Notes: a model not told the origin generated them from the letters alone. Shown: positions 7,779 through 15,632, counted from the first letter of the stretch. The stretch is 22,990 nucleotides of DNA from Candidatus Tepidiaquacellales bacterium UBA6667 (GCA_002455255.1 DKKL01000061.1:1-22990); one strand, 5' to 3'. Numbers and translations are program-made.

Positions 7779-8799
7779 TTGAGTTCTTTTCTGTTACCTC
7801 GCCGATAATTTTTGCAAATTCATCCCCATTATCTTTTATTTCATTTAAACAATCAACAGCATTTTCTTTCGGGATAGAAATCAGTAACCCTCCGGCAGTT
7901 TGTGGATCGTAAATTATATGTAACTTAGTTTCATCAATATTTCCGTTAAACTCTATATTTTTTGCAGTATAATCTCTATTACTTTTATCACCTCGCGTCC
8001 AAAGTTTTTTTGAAATTGCCTCATCGACTCCGTCTAAGATCGGTAATTCATTTATAAAAAATTTCATTTCAACTTGTGAAGCTTTTGCCATTTGCATTGA
8101 GTGTCCCGCGAGTGCAAAACCTGTAATGTCAGTGCATGCATTTGCATTATATTTAACCATTATTTCAGCAGCATTTTTGTTTAATCGAGTCATAGATTTT
8201 ATTAACTCTTTATATTCGCTTGACTCTTCTGATAAATTATCAAACTTGATTAAATTATTCAGCATCCCTGTTCCAAGCCGTTTGGTCAAAATTAATTTAT
8301 CACCCGGTTTAGCATTATTATTTGATTTAATATTTTTAAGTTCTGAAATTCCTGTTACAGCCATTCCGTAAAGAATAGTTGGTATATCAACTGAGTGCCC
8401 ACCGATAATCACAGCACCTGATTCATTTATTTTATCTGAACCTCCTGATAAAATTTCTTTCAGAATATTTAAATCTTCTGTTTGGGGAAATGCGACTATA
8501 TTAAGTGCATTAATTGGAGTTCCACCCATAGCATAAATATCGCTCAAAGCATTGGTTACAGCAATCTGCCCGAAAACATAAGGGTCATCAACGACAGGAG
8601 TAAAGAAATCAGTCGTATGAATCGTAGCAAGATTTTCCGAAATTTTATAAACACCCGCATCATCTTTGCCGTCAAACCCGACCAATACATTTTCATTTGT
8701 TTTCCATTTAACATCTTTCAATGCTTCAGAAAGTATATTCGGAAAAATCTTAGCCGCACATCCCGCCGACTTAACCATTTGCGTAAGTCTGTATTTCAT
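7753..8799 (-). CDS. selD: Selenide, water dikinase SelD (selenophosphate synthase)
   Basis: SelD makes selenophosphate from selenide and ATP, the selenium donor for selenouridine and selenocysteine. The N-terminal catalytic motif is AGCAAK: C14 and K17 match the essential Cys17 and Lys20 of the E. coli enzyme, while the second cysteine of the usual GCGCK is alanine. So the active residue is cysteine, not selenocysteine. Other family blocks are DDAGVYKI, TTDFFTPVVDDPYVFGQIA, NALSDIYAMGG, IIGGHSVD, TDITGFALAGH and IYDPQTAGGLL. Length 348 is normal. It is first in a two-gene operon with selU, so selenium here is at least used for tRNA modification. No selA or selB lies in the window. Confidence 0.96.
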   Translation of the reverse strand: MKYRLTQMVKSAGCAAKIFPNILSEALKDVKWKTNENVLVGFDGKDDAGVYKISENLATIHTTDFFTPVVDDPYVFGQIAVTNALSDIYAMGGTPINALNIVAFPQTEDLNILKEILSGGSDKINESGAVIIGGHSVDIPTILYGMAVTGISELKNIKSNNNAKPGDKLILTKRLGTGMLNNLIKFDNLSEESSEYKELIKSMTRLNKNAAEIMVKYNANACTDITGFALAGHSMQMAKASQVEMKFFINELPILDGVDEAISKKLWTRGDKSNRDYTAKNIEFNGNIDETKLHIIYDPQTAGGLLISIPKENAVDCLNEIKDNGDEFAKIIGEVTEKNSNGKIIFEF

Positions 8800-8956
8800 A
8801 TTAGTTTAAATTAATAAACAAATAATATAAAAATTGTTTTTCAATATTGAGTTAGAAAATAATAAGAATTATGAGGTGAGATTGGGATAAAAAATGTTTT
8901 GCGTCAAGGACTTTTAATATTTTAAATTTTATTTTTTTGAATTATTTTTTTTCGGT

Positions 8957-8998
8957 AGGAGTCTCTTGCAAAGGACTCCTGCGAAGAAATTCCTGTCA
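8957..8998 (+). repeat. 42-base dispersed repeat, copy A
   Basis: This copy begins AGGAGTCTCTTGCAAAGGA and ends in GTCA. It includes a small inverted repeat, AGGAGTC (8957-8963) with GACTCCT (8974-8980). About 31 of 42 positions match copy B at 9113-9154 without gaps, and the first 19 bases differ at only one position. It runs straight into the CTGTCATTCTGAG piece. Confidence 0.7.
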
Positions 8999-9028
8999 TT
9001 CTGAGAAGCGAATCGACGTAGAATCTAA
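8993..9028 (+). repeat. CTGTCATTCTGAG-type intergenic repeat piece
   Basis: The stretch starting CTGTCATTCTGAGAAGCGAA and ending GTAGAATCTAAG closely resembles an intergenic repeat I recall as frequent in Bacteroidota and related genomes (consensus like CTGTCATTCTGAGGAACGAA). Only one copy is present here, so the call rests on memory of that family and not on copies in this window. Confidence 0.55.
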
Positions 9029-9112
9029 GTTTAAGAAATCCTTCCCCATACAAGACGGGATTAGGATTACAGAGACAAACTCATACCGCCTATCCAGATT
9101 TTGATTTCCCAC

Positions 9113-9154
9113 AGGAGTCTCTTGTAAAGGAATTATGCAAAAATGCTTATGTCA
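9113..9154 (+). repeat. 42-base dispersed repeat, copy B
   Basis: This is the second, more eroded copy of the repeat at 8957-8998, in direct orientation and 156 bases downstream. It starts AGGAGTCTCTTGTAAAGGA and ends GTCA. The right arm of the inverted repeat is lost (ATTAT in place of CTCCT). Confidence 0.65.
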
Positions 9155-9174
9155 AGGAAAAATTTTTTATTAAG

Positions 9175-9204
9175 TCCCCCTTTGGAGGGGGATTTAGGGG
9201 GAGG
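9175..9204. repeat. C/G-tract palindromic repeat (REP-like)
   Basis: TCCCCC, then TTTGGA, then GGGGGA forms a short palindrome (9175-9192) followed by TTTAGGGGGAGG, so either of two G-tracts can pair with the C-tract. It is striking in AT-rich surroundings. Very similar palindromes are widespread intergenic repeats in several bacterial phyla; that statement is from memory. It could fold as a stable hairpin in RNA. Confidence 0.65.
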
Positions 9205-9343
9205 ACTGTATTCATTATCCTCTCGCGAAGTAATTGCGAAGTCAAAAAATTATGATTATAATAAATTTTACTTCAAATATAATCAAACTCCTCTAAACCA
9301 AAATTAACATAGAAAAAATAATTTTCTTAAATTATTTTACTAA

Positions 9344-9967
9344 ATGAAATTTCTTAGAAATCATTGGTTTGATATTGGGACCGTAATCGGTGTTTTATTG
9401 TTGTTATATCTTTTTATTATCAAACCGGATATAAAAACTTTCACATTTTTCTTAACCTTAAATTTAATATCTTTATTTTTTCATCAGTTCGAAGAATACC
9501 GCTTCCCCGGTTATTTTCCTGGTATGGTTAATTCCGTAATGTATAAAAGCACGGAACCCGACAAATTCCCGTTAAATACTCATTCTGCATTAATTATAAA
9601 TATTACCGGATGGGTTTTATATTCTATTGCGATTTTCGTCAATCAAGATATTCTTTGGTTTTGCACTGCGGTAATTATAATTTCAGTTGCAAATTTCATT
9701 GCTCATACTTTTGTGTTTAATATAAAAGGAAAAACTTTTTATAATCCTGGTATGATAACTTCAGTTTTATTTTTTCTGCCACTCTCTGTTTATTATTTTT
9801 ATTATGTCACATCTCACTTAAATGCCTCAGCATTGGATATAATTTTTGGTATCATTGTCGGAATATTGTTTAATATTTTTGGTATTATTTTACCAATTAA
9901 ATGGCTCAGAAATAAAAACACAAAATACATTTTTGAAAACAGGCAACTGAGACCTCAAGACAGATAG
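9344..9967 (+). CDS. HXXEE domain-containing membrane protein
   Basis: This 207-residue protein has about six hydrophobic segments (for example residues 14-28, 33-48, 86-99, 104-120, 140-155 and 165-185), so it is an inner-membrane protein. It carries the defining HxxEE motif (HQFEEY, about residues 47-52), a downstream PLNTHSALIIN block, and AHTFVFNIKGKTFYNPGM, all typical of the HXXEE family (PF13787), whose function is unknown. It stands alone on the + strand, with a repeat-rich gap upstream and 112 bases before the transketolase gene. The last residues, RQLRPQDR, are encoded next to a GATAGGCGGT element that also occurs inverted upstream of the gene. The C-terminus may therefore have been altered by repeat sequence. 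Confidence 0.8.
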   Translation: MKFLRNHWFDIGTVIGVLLLLYLFIIKPDIKTFTFFLTLNLISLFFHQFEEYRFPGYFPGMVNSVMYKSTEPDKFPLNTHSALIINITGWVLYSIAIFVNQDILWFCTAVIIISVANFIAHTFVFNIKGKTFYNPGMITSVLFFLPLSVYYFYYVTSHLNASALDIIFGIIVGILFNIFGIILPIKWLRNKNTKYIFENRQLRPQDR

Positions 9968-9972
9968 GCGGT
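9963..9972 (-). repeat. GATAGGCGGT element, inverted copy of 9085-9094
   Basis: GATAGGCGGT here is the exact reverse complement of ACCGCCTATC at 9085-9094, and the two flank the HXXEE gene. Similarity beyond these 10 bases is weak. The stop codon of the HXXEE gene (9965-9967) lies inside it. A chance match of 10 bases is possible but the GC-rich sequence stands out. Confidence 0.4.
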
Positions 9973-10079
9973 TTATGGGTGTGATTTTCGGAAATGGTTT
10001 CTACCTCATTTATAAATTGAAACACTCAATATTTAAAGGTATTTTTACTTTCCATTTAAATTTCACATAAAAAACATTT

Positions 10080-11033
10080 ATGAAGTATAACATTGAAAAT
10101 CCTGAATTAAAGGAAACAAGACAAGGTTTTGCTGATGCTCTCGTTGAGCTTGGAAAAGAAAATCCAAATATCGTTGTTCTCGGTGGTGATGTTACAGGTT
10201 CTGTAAAAACAAATTTTTTCAGAGATGCTTACCCCGACAGATTTTTTTCAGTCGGTATTGCTGAGCAAGATATGATGGGTGTAGCTGCAGGTTTAGCTCT
10301 CGTTGGTAAAATTCCTTTCGCTTCCACTTACGGAGAATTTGCAACAGGTCGTCCTTTTGACCAAATCAGGCAGTCAATTGCTTATTCTGAAATGAATGTA
10401 AAAATCTGTGCTTCACATTGCGGAATTTCCGTTGGTCCTGACGGTGCTACTCACCAATCCCTCGAAGATGTCGGTATAATGAGAATTCTTCCTCATATGA
10501 CCGTTGTTACTCCTTGTGATTACGACCAAACTTATAAAGCAGTCAAAAAATGTGTCGAATATAAACAACCATTTTACATACGGTTTTACAGAGATAAAAC
10601 GCCTAACTTTACCGGTATGGATGCAAAGTTTGAATTCGGTAAAGCTGATACTTTGATAGACGGAACTGATGTTACACTTATAGCAAATGGGCTTCTTGTC
10701 TGGGAAGCAATTATTGCAGCTGAAAATCTTAAGAAAGACGGCATCTCCGCAAGAGTAGTAAATATGCACACAATTAAACCAATTGATGTTGATACAATAG
10801 TTAAATGTGCTAAAGATACCGAACTTGTAATTACCTGTGAAGATCATCAAAAGCAATGCGGGCTTTACGGTGCTGTTGCTGAAGTTTTATCTTTACATTA
10901 CCCTACTCAAATGGATTATGTCGCCGTAGAAGATACTTTCGGTGAATCAGGTACTATGCAGCAACTAATGAGTAAATATAAAATTGACCACGTTGAAATA
11001 GAAAGAAAAGTAAAAGCAAGACTTAAAAAATAA
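10080..11033 (+). CDS. Transketolase, C-terminal (pyrimidine-binding) subunit of the split form
   Basis: The 317-residue protein covers the pyrimidine-binding and C-terminal domains of transketolase, not the diphosphate-binding N-terminal half. Evidence is VVLGGDVTGSVKT, FFSVGIAEQDMMGVAAGLAL with the catalytic glutamate E62 that activates thiamine diphosphate, PFASTYGEFATGRPFDQIRQS, CGISVGPDGATHQSLED and the C-terminal domain block CEDHQKQCGLYGAVAEVL. Split transketolases usually have the N-terminal subunit directly upstream. Here the upstream neighbour is the unrelated HXXEE gene, so the partner must be elsewhere in the genome. The role would be the non-oxidative pentose phosphate pathway, moving two-carbon units between sugar phosphates. 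A distinct use, such as a DXS-like ketoacid transfer, cannot be excluded from one subunit. Confidence 0.9.
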   Translation: MKYNIENPELKETRQGFADALVELGKENPNIVVLGGDVTGSVKTNFFRDAYPDRFFSVGIAEQDMMGVAAGLALVGKIPFASTYGEFATGRPFDQIRQSIAYSEMNVKICASHCGISVGPDGATHQSLEDVGIMRILPHMTVVTPCDYDQTYKAVKKCVEYKQPFYIRFYRDKTPNFTGMDAKFEFGKADTLIDGTDVTLIANGLLVWEAIIAAENLKKDGISARVVNMHTIKPIDVDTIVKCAKDTELVITCEDHQKQCGLYGAVAEVLSLHYPTQMDYVAVEDTFGESGTMQQLMSKYKIDHVEIERKVKARLKK

Positions 11034-11105
11034 GAGAAACAAATTTTAATATAAAATCGTAACTATTAAATATATCAAGATTTAATAATTAACATTTAAA
11101 TAATT

Positions 11106-12293
11106 ATGGAATTGAGCATTAACCAAAAATCAAATAATAAAACAAAATTAGCAATAGGAATATTTGCAGTTTTAACTCTAATTTCCGGTGTTTTAATAGG
11201 TAAATTTTATTTCGGAAATCAACCACAGTCTAATAATTTTACAACAATATCTGATAAACAGGAATCGCAACAAAAAATTTCTGATGATAGACAAACCGCT
11301 ATCACTCGTGCAATTGGCAAAGTTGAAAATGCCATTGTCGGTATCAATGTTGAAGAAGTTCGTGAAGTAAGAAATCCTTTTTTTGACGATCCTTTTTTCA
11401 GACAGTTTTTTGGAAATCAGGGAAATCAAAAACAGGTAGTTCGAGGTCTCGGTTCGGGATTTATAATATCTCCTGATGGATACATAATCACAAATGATCA
11501 CGTTGCCGGAAACGCAACAAAAATTTCTGTTACCCTTACTACTGGTGAAACTGTTCAGGCACAACTTATCGGAAATGACCCGACCACTGATATTGCTTTG
11601 TTAAAAATTGATAAATCAAATCTTCCCTATATCCCATTTGGTAATTCTGATAATATACTTATTGGGGAATGGGTTATAGCTCTCGGAAATCCTTTTGGAC
11701 TTTTTGAAATTAATGATAAACCTACAGTTACTGTCGGTGTCGTCAGTGCTACAGATATGAAAGTTCAGGCAGATGGAAACAGAGTTTATAAAAATATGAT
11801 TCAGACCGATGCGTCTATTAATTCCGGAAATTCCGGTGGACCGCTTATTGACACTGATGGTAATGTAATTGGTATGAATACAATTATTTATACCGGTGGT
11901 CAGTTTAACAGTGGAAGCATTGGTGTTGGATTTTCTATTTCGATTAACAGAGTGAAAAAGATTGTTGACGAACTGAAATCAAAAGGAAAGATTGAAAGAA
12001 ATTTTAATGTAGGTTTTAATATACAAGGTATTGATGAAAACATTGCAAAATACTTAGGATTGAAAGATAATAATGGTGTAGTGGTAACACAGGTTTTAAG
12101 AGGAAGTTTATCTGATAAAGCCGGTTTAAAAGTTGAAGATGTAATTCTCGAAGTGAACGGAGTTAAAATCAGAAATCAACAGGATATTGTTTATGAAATT
12201 AACGACCTGAGAGTCGGTGATAAAGTAACAATGAAAATCTTAAGAAATAATTCTGAAGATAAAATTGAAATGACTTTGGAGCCGACAAACTAA
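11106..12293 (+). CDS. HtrA/DegP-family periplasmic serine protease with one PDZ domain
   Basis: The N-terminal hydrophobic segment at about residues 14-36 acts as signal anchor or signal peptide and sends the protein to the periplasm. The trypsin-like domain has an intact catalytic triad: H132 in TNDHVAGN, D162 in TTDIALLKID, and S243 in GNSGGPL. A single PDZ domain follows (about residues 295-390) with GVVVTQVLRGSLSDKAGL and DVILEVNGVKI. The phenylalanine-rich loop before the protease core (NPFFDDPFFRQFFG) is a common feature of HtrA proteins and is involved in oligomer contacts. One PDZ domain makes it more DegS-like in layout than DegP, but the long loop is DegP/DegQ-like. It would degrade or refold damaged envelope proteins. 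Its stop codon directly abuts the ATG of the next gene. Confidence 0.94.
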   Translation: MELSINQKSNNKTKLAIGIFAVLTLISGVLIGKFYFGNQPQSNNFTTISDKQESQQKISDDRQTAITRAIGKVENAIVGINVEEVREVRNPFFDDPFFRQFFGNQGNQKQVVRGLGSGFIISPDGYIITNDHVAGNATKISVTLTTGETVQAQLIGNDPTTDIALLKIDKSNLPYIPFGNSDNILIGEWVIALGNPFGLFEINDKPTVTVGVVSATDMKVQADGNRVYKNMIQTDASINSGNSGGPLIDTDGNVIGMNTIIYTGGQFNSGSIGVGFSISINRVKKIVDELKSKGKIERNFNVGFNIQGIDENIAKYLGLKDNNGVVVTQVLRGSLSDKAGLKVEDVILEVNGVKIRNQQDIVYEINDLRVGDKVTMKILRNNSEDKIEMTLEPTN

Positions 12294-13691
12294 ATGAATT
12301 ATAATAAGATTTCCCACGAAATTTTTTCTCAATTGAAAAAAATTATTGGTGATGAATATGTTATAAATGATGAGTACAATATTGGAATTTATTCAAAAGA
12401 TTATACCGAAGATTTCAGGTTTCCACCTGAAGTAATAGTCAAACCGGAGACCGCTGAACAAATAAGTGAAATTATAAAACTTGCTAATAAAGAAAATATT
12501 CCTGTCTATCCAAGAGGTGGTGGTACTGGTCTATCAGGCGGTGCGTTGCCTGTTTTTGGAGGAATTTGTCTTTCAATGGAGAGGTTTAATAAAATCCTTG
12601 AACTTGATGAAGTAAATTTTCAGGCAGTTGTTCAGCCGGGTGTTATCACAGAAGTTTTTCAAATTGAGTGCGAATCAAAAAATATGTATTACCCACCTGA
12701 CCCTGCAAGCAGAGGAAGTTGCACTCTCGGAGGAAACCTTGCTGAGTGTGCCGGAGGACCTCGTGCTGTAAAATACGGAGTAACAAAGGATTATATTCTC
12801 GGTATTGAATTTGTATCTCCGACCGGAGAAATTATTAATACCGGTGCAAGAACAATAAAAAATGTTACCGGATATAATCTGACTCAACTCATCATTGGAA
12901 GCGAAGGTACACTCGGAATTATTACAAAAATAATTTTTAAACTTTTACCAAAACCTAAACATAAAAAAGTATTACTTGCCGCATATGATTCCATTCAGGA
13001 TTGTACCGCTTCTGTAGCAGCAATTTTTCAGGCAGGGATTATTCCATCAGCACTTGAATTTATGGAGAAGTCGGCAATCAAAGCAGCAGAAGATCAGCTC
13101 GGCAAAGTATTCCCGAATAATCATGCAGCGGCTCAACTATTATTAGAAGTTGACGGAAATTATGAAGATCAATTGAACAGTGATATTGAAACAATTGCCG
13201 GAGTTTTGGAAAACTTTAATGTAATTGATATAGTGCTCGCTGAGGATAATCAAAGAATGGCTGAAATATGGGCATTGAGAAGATGTATAGGAGAGGCAGT
13301 GAAATCAATTTCTGCATACAAAGAAGAAGACACGGTTGTTCCAAGATCAAAAATTCCTGAACTTGTATCCGGTGTAAAAGAAATTTGCGAAAGATATGGG
13401 ATTACTTCAATATGTTATGGTCATGCCGGTGATGGAAATGTTCATGTGAATATTCTCAAAGGCAATGCTACTGAGGATGTATGGAATAATGAACTTGAAC
13501 CTGCTATTGAAGAAATTTTTAAATTAACTGTTTCATTAGGAGGGACGATATCAGGTGAACACGGAATTGGATATTCACAAAAAAAATATTTGCCAATAGC
13601 TATGAAGCAAAATGAACTTGACCTTATGAAACAAATTAAAATAAATTTTGATCCTAATAATATTTTAAATCCCGGAAAAATTTTTGTCTAA
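12294..13691 (+). CDS. FAD-binding oxidase, GlcD/D-lactate dehydrogenase family
   Basis: This is a 465-residue flavoprotein of the VAO/PCMH family. The N-terminal FAD-binding domain has PPEVIVKPETAEQISEI, then YPRGGGTGLSGGALP (about residues 74-88), PDPASRGSCTLGGN and GSEGTLGIITK. The C-terminal cap has GHAGDGNVHVN (G376-H377) and SGEHGIGYSQKKYL (S420-H423), the conserved His-containing motifs of GlcD and D-lactate dehydrogenases. It would oxidise a 2-hydroxy acid such as glycolate or D-lactate to the keto acid and pass electrons to an acceptor. No glcE or glcF partner lies alongside, which favours a single-subunit D-lactate or D-2-hydroxyglutarate type enzyme over the three-subunit glycolate oxidase. 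The exact substrate cannot be read from sequence. It follows the protease gene with no gap. Confidence 0.9.
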   Translation: MNYNKISHEIFSQLKKIIGDEYVINDEYNIGIYSKDYTEDFRFPPEVIVKPETAEQISEIIKLANKENIPVYPRGGGTGLSGGALPVFGGICLSMERFNKILELDEVNFQAVVQPGVITEVFQIECESKNMYYPPDPASRGSCTLGGNLAECAGGPRAVKYGVTKDYILGIEFVSPTGEIINTGARTIKNVTGYNLTQLIIGSEGTLGIITKIIFKLLPKPKHKKVLLAAYDSIQDCTASVAAIFQAGIIPSALEFMEKSAIKAAEDQLGKVFPNNHAAAQLLLEVDGNYEDQLNSDIETIAGVLENFNVIDIVLAEDNQRMAEIWALRRCIGEAVKSISAYKEEDTVVPRSKIPELVSGVKEICERYGITSICYGHAGDGNVHVNILKGNATEDVWNNELEPAIEEIFKLTVSLGGTISGEHGIGYSQKKYLPIAMKQNELDLMKQIKINFDPNNILNPGKIFV

Positions 13692-13705
13692 AATATTTTT
13701 ACCTA

Positions 13706-14107
13706 ATGATTGAATTTATTACAAATGTTAGAGTACTTTATGCACACACAGATACTATGGGAGTGGTTAGCAATGTCAGGTACCTCGAATATTTTGAAGC
13801 AGGAAGAAATGAATTTTTAAGAAAAATCGGATTTCCATATACAGAAATGGAAAAAGAAAATATTGCATTACCGGTAATTGAAGCAAATTTAAAATACATT
13901 TCTACAGCGAAATATGATGATTTAATTCAGATAAAAGCAAAGATTAATGAACTACCAACTGTGAAAATTAAAATTCTTTATGAACTTTCAGTACAGGATA
14001 AATTAATTACTACCGGTTTTACTATTCATTCATTCATAAATTTAAAAACATTCAAACCTACCAGACCGCCTGAAAAATTGATTAAACTTATTAAAGAAAT
14101 AATTTAA
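13706..14107 (+). CDS. Acyl-CoA thioesterase, YbgC-like hotdog fold
   Basis: The 133-residue protein matches the 4-hydroxybenzoyl-CoA thioesterase/YbgC family in length and motif. The N-terminal block RVLYAHTDTMGVVSN carries the catalytic aspartate D16, followed by YLEYFEAGRNEFLRKIG, the family's hot-dog helix. It would hydrolyse acyl-CoA thioesters. YbgC proteins in Gram-negative bacteria are often linked to envelope (Tol-Pal) functions or aromatic/short-chain acyl-CoAs. The paa genes in this window suggest a possible link to aromatic acyl-CoAs, but they are 11 kb away, so this is weak. It follows the oxidase by 14 bases and ends one base before nadC. Confidence 0.88.
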   Translation: MIEFITNVRVLYAHTDTMGVVSNVRYLEYFEAGRNEFLRKIGFPYTEMEKENIALPVIEANLKYISTAKYDDLIQIKAKINELPTVKIKILYELSVQDKLITTGFTIHSFINLKTFKPTRPPEKLIKLIKEII

Positions 14108-14108
14108 T

Positions 14109-14972
14109 TTGGCAGCAGAAAAAAATCTAAATATCGAAATTGATAAATTAATATTATCCGCATTAAATGAAGATATAAAATCCGGTGATATAACATCAGA
14201 AAATTTAATCTCAAATAAAAAAATTTCAGAAGCTGTATTATTGCTAAAAGAAGATGCTGTAATTTCAGGATTGGAAATATTTAAAAGAGTTTTCACTCTT
14301 TTGGATAAAAAAATTAAAATAGTTTATTATTCAAAAGATGCAAACTTTTATAAAAAAGGGAAAATATTAGCAAAAATTACAGGTAATACGATTAATTTAT
14401 TAAAAGGTGAAAGGACCGCACTGAATATTATTCAAAGAATGAGCGGAATAGCAACTAATGTTTATATTTCCAAAAAACTTTTAGATAATAATAAGACTAA
14501 AATATTAGACACGAGAAAAACAACACCGAATTTCAGACTGTTTGAAAAATTAGCTGTTAAGCATGGTGGAGGTGATAATCACAGATTTGGACTTTATGAT
14601 ATGATACTTATCAAAGATAATCACATTGAAGCAGCAGGCGGAATTAAAAATGTAATTTCAAAACTTCCGGAAATAAGAAACAAAACAAAATGCGAAGTTG
14701 AGCTTGAAGTAAAAAATATGAAAGAGTTAAAAATCGCATTAGATTATGGAATCGGACTTATTGACAGAATAATGCTTGATAATTTTAAAATCGAAAATGT
14801 TAAAAAGGCAATAAAATTAATAAATAAAAAATTTAAAATAGAGATTTCAGGTGGTATAAATCAAAAAAATATTTCAAAGTATTCAAAAATTCAAGGTATT
14901 GATTTTATATCATCAGGATCACTCACACATTCAAGTAAATCAATAGATATTGCATTTGATTTTCTATCTTGA
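14109..14972 (+). CDS. nadC: Nicotinate-nucleotide pyrophosphorylase (quinolinate phosphoribosyltransferase)
   Basis: NadC converts quinolinate and PRPP to nicotinate mononucleotide, CO2 and pyrophosphate in de novo NAD synthesis. The 287-residue protein has the family blocks GDITSENLI, GERTALNIIQRMSGIAT, LDTRKTTPNFR, KHGGGDNHRFGLYDMILIKDNHI, EVELEVKN, DRIMLDNF, EISGGIN and ISSGSLTHS. The Arg, Lys and His residues of DTRKTTP and GGxxNHR that bind the phosphates are present. The start is a TTG at 14109, one base after the thioesterase stop, suggesting translational coupling. No nadA or nadB is adjacent. Confidence 0.95.
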   Translation: MAAEKNLNIEIDKLILSALNEDIKSGDITSENLISNKKISEAVLLLKEDAVISGLEIFKRVFTLLDKKIKIVYYSKDANFYKKGKILAKITGNTINLLKGERTALNIIQRMSGIATNVYISKKLLDNNKTKILDTRKTTPNFRLFEKLAVKHGGGDNHRFGLYDMILIKDNHIEAAGGIKNVISKLPEIRNKTKCEVELEVKNMKELKIALDYGIGLIDRIMLDNFKIENVKKAIKLINKKFKIEISGGINQKNISKYSKIQGIDFISSGSLTHSSKSIDIAFDFLS

Positions 14973-15028
14973 ATAAAATTGTGTTTTGAAGTAAATTTAA
15001 ATACTTTTCAAAATTAAAAAATAAATCT

Positions 15029-15592
15029 ATGCCGGGTGTAAACAACAAATTTGCGTTTCTTATAGCATTAGTAATCTCTGTTGGTGTTATCTTAGCTTGT
15101 AATAAATCAAAAGATACATCTTCATCAGATGATTCTAAAAAAGAAACAACATCAGAAAATAAAACTTCTGATACAAAATCATCTGACACAAAATCATCAG
15201 ACGATACAAAAAGTTCTGATACAAAATCCAGCGGAAGTACCGGTGGTGTAGGTGGAAAATTATATTTCTGCGAAGACTACAAAGGTAAAGAAATCGGGGT
15301 GAGTGATAGATTTACTCCCGGTTGGTTAACTGTTATGGTTAAGACAGATGAACCTTTAGGCGTTGGTAAAGTAGAGTTAAGATTAACAAAAGTTAAAGAC
15401 GCTGACGGAAATAAAATCAGCGAAAAAATTATGGACACTGTTCCATTTGATATTCAACCTGACTGGGATTATACATATTTCCAGGATAAAGACAGATTAA
15501 GATTTTCTTCACCGGGAACTTATAAAGTAACTTTACAAAAAACTGATGGAACTCCGATGCTATCTGGTGAAGTAGAAGTAGTATCTAAATAA
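15029..15592 (+). CDS. LYFCE-family lipoprotein (paralogue 1 of 3)
   Basis: The function is unknown. The 187-residue protein starts with a lipoprotein signal: a hydrophobic stretch followed by the lipobox ILAC, with lipidated cysteine C24. Residues 27-75 are a low-complexity Ser/Asp/Lys/Thr linker with repeats of the type SDTKSS. The C-terminal domain of about 110 residues starts with LYFCEDYKGKEIGVSDRFTPGW and ends with FSSPGTYKVTLQ and SGEVEVVS. It is rich in beta-strand-forming residues and suggests a small beta sandwich held off the membrane by a flexible tether; the fold is inference. The next gene encodes the same domain (LYFCEEY, EIGISDRFT, YLTVMVK). It sits 56 bases after nadC and is followed by a weak AT-only hairpin. 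Confidence 0.85.
   Translation: MPGVNNKFAFLIALVISVGVILACNKSKDTSSSDDSKKETTSENKTSDTKSSDTKSSDDTKSSDTKSSGSTGGVGGKLYFCEDYKGKEIGVSDRFTPGWLTVMVKTDEPLGVGKVELRLTKVKDADGNKISEKIMDTVPFDIQPDWDYTYFQDKDRLRFSSPGTYKVTLQKTDGTPMLSGEVEVVSK
15160..15234 (+). repeat. Imperfect short tandem repeat coding for SDTKSS units
   Basis: Imperfect copies of a 12-15 base unit resembling TCTGATACAAAATCA repeat about four to five times, with synonymous and small-indel variation (TCTGACACAAAATCA, GACGATACAAAAAGT). They encode the flexible linker of the lipoprotein. Such tracts can change length by slippage. Confidence 0.7.
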
Positions 15593-15596
15593 TCTT

Positions 15597-15617
15597 AAAT
15601 TATTGAGATAATTTTTT
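15597..15617 (+). terminator. Weak hairpin after the first LYFCE gene
   Basis: AAATTAT (15597-15603), loop TGAG, ATAATTT (15608-15614), inside a run of seven T. The stem is all A-T and weak, so it may only reduce read-through, or it may be chance in AT-rich DNA. Confidence 0.3.
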
Positions 15618-15632
15618 TAAACTAATTAAAAA

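Larger units (their letters stand above)
8800..9343. other. Long intergenic region rich in degenerate repeats
   Basis: This 544-base gap between divergent selD and the HXXEE gene contains no convincing coding frame. The outer parts (about 8800-8950 and 9245-9343) are plain AT-rich sequence that presumably holds the two promoters, although I cannot point to a clear consensus. The centre (about 8957-9245) is distinctly richer in GC. It is a patchwork of repeat-like pieces, listed separately: a 42-base direct repeat in two copies, a piece of the CTGTCATTCTGAG type, a piece carrying ACCGCCTATC, and a C/G-tract palindrome. Confidence 0.75.

Noticed and set aside
7753..8799. SelD as a selenoprotein with an in-frame UGA
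   Set aside because: The active-site position is a plain cysteine codon and the frame has no internal stop.
8126..8814. + strand frames opposite selD
   Set aside because: The selD reading on the - strand is unambiguous, and the forward products have no support.
8993..9204. A CRISPR-like or phage attachment structure in the repeat region
   Set aside because: The repeat copies are few, unequal and not regularly spaced, and no cas, integrase or tRNA gene is near. Small dispersed intergenic repeats explain it better.
9968..10079. A thiamine pyrophosphate riboswitch before the transketolase gene
   Set aside because: The 112 bases are AT-rich and contain neither the conserved CUGAGA nor the other TPP-box core sequences in a foldable order.
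10413..10856. A 147-codon - strand frame inside the transketolase gene
   Set aside because: The forward frame is a clear transketolase; the Cys/Asn/Phe-rich antisense product is a typical shadow.
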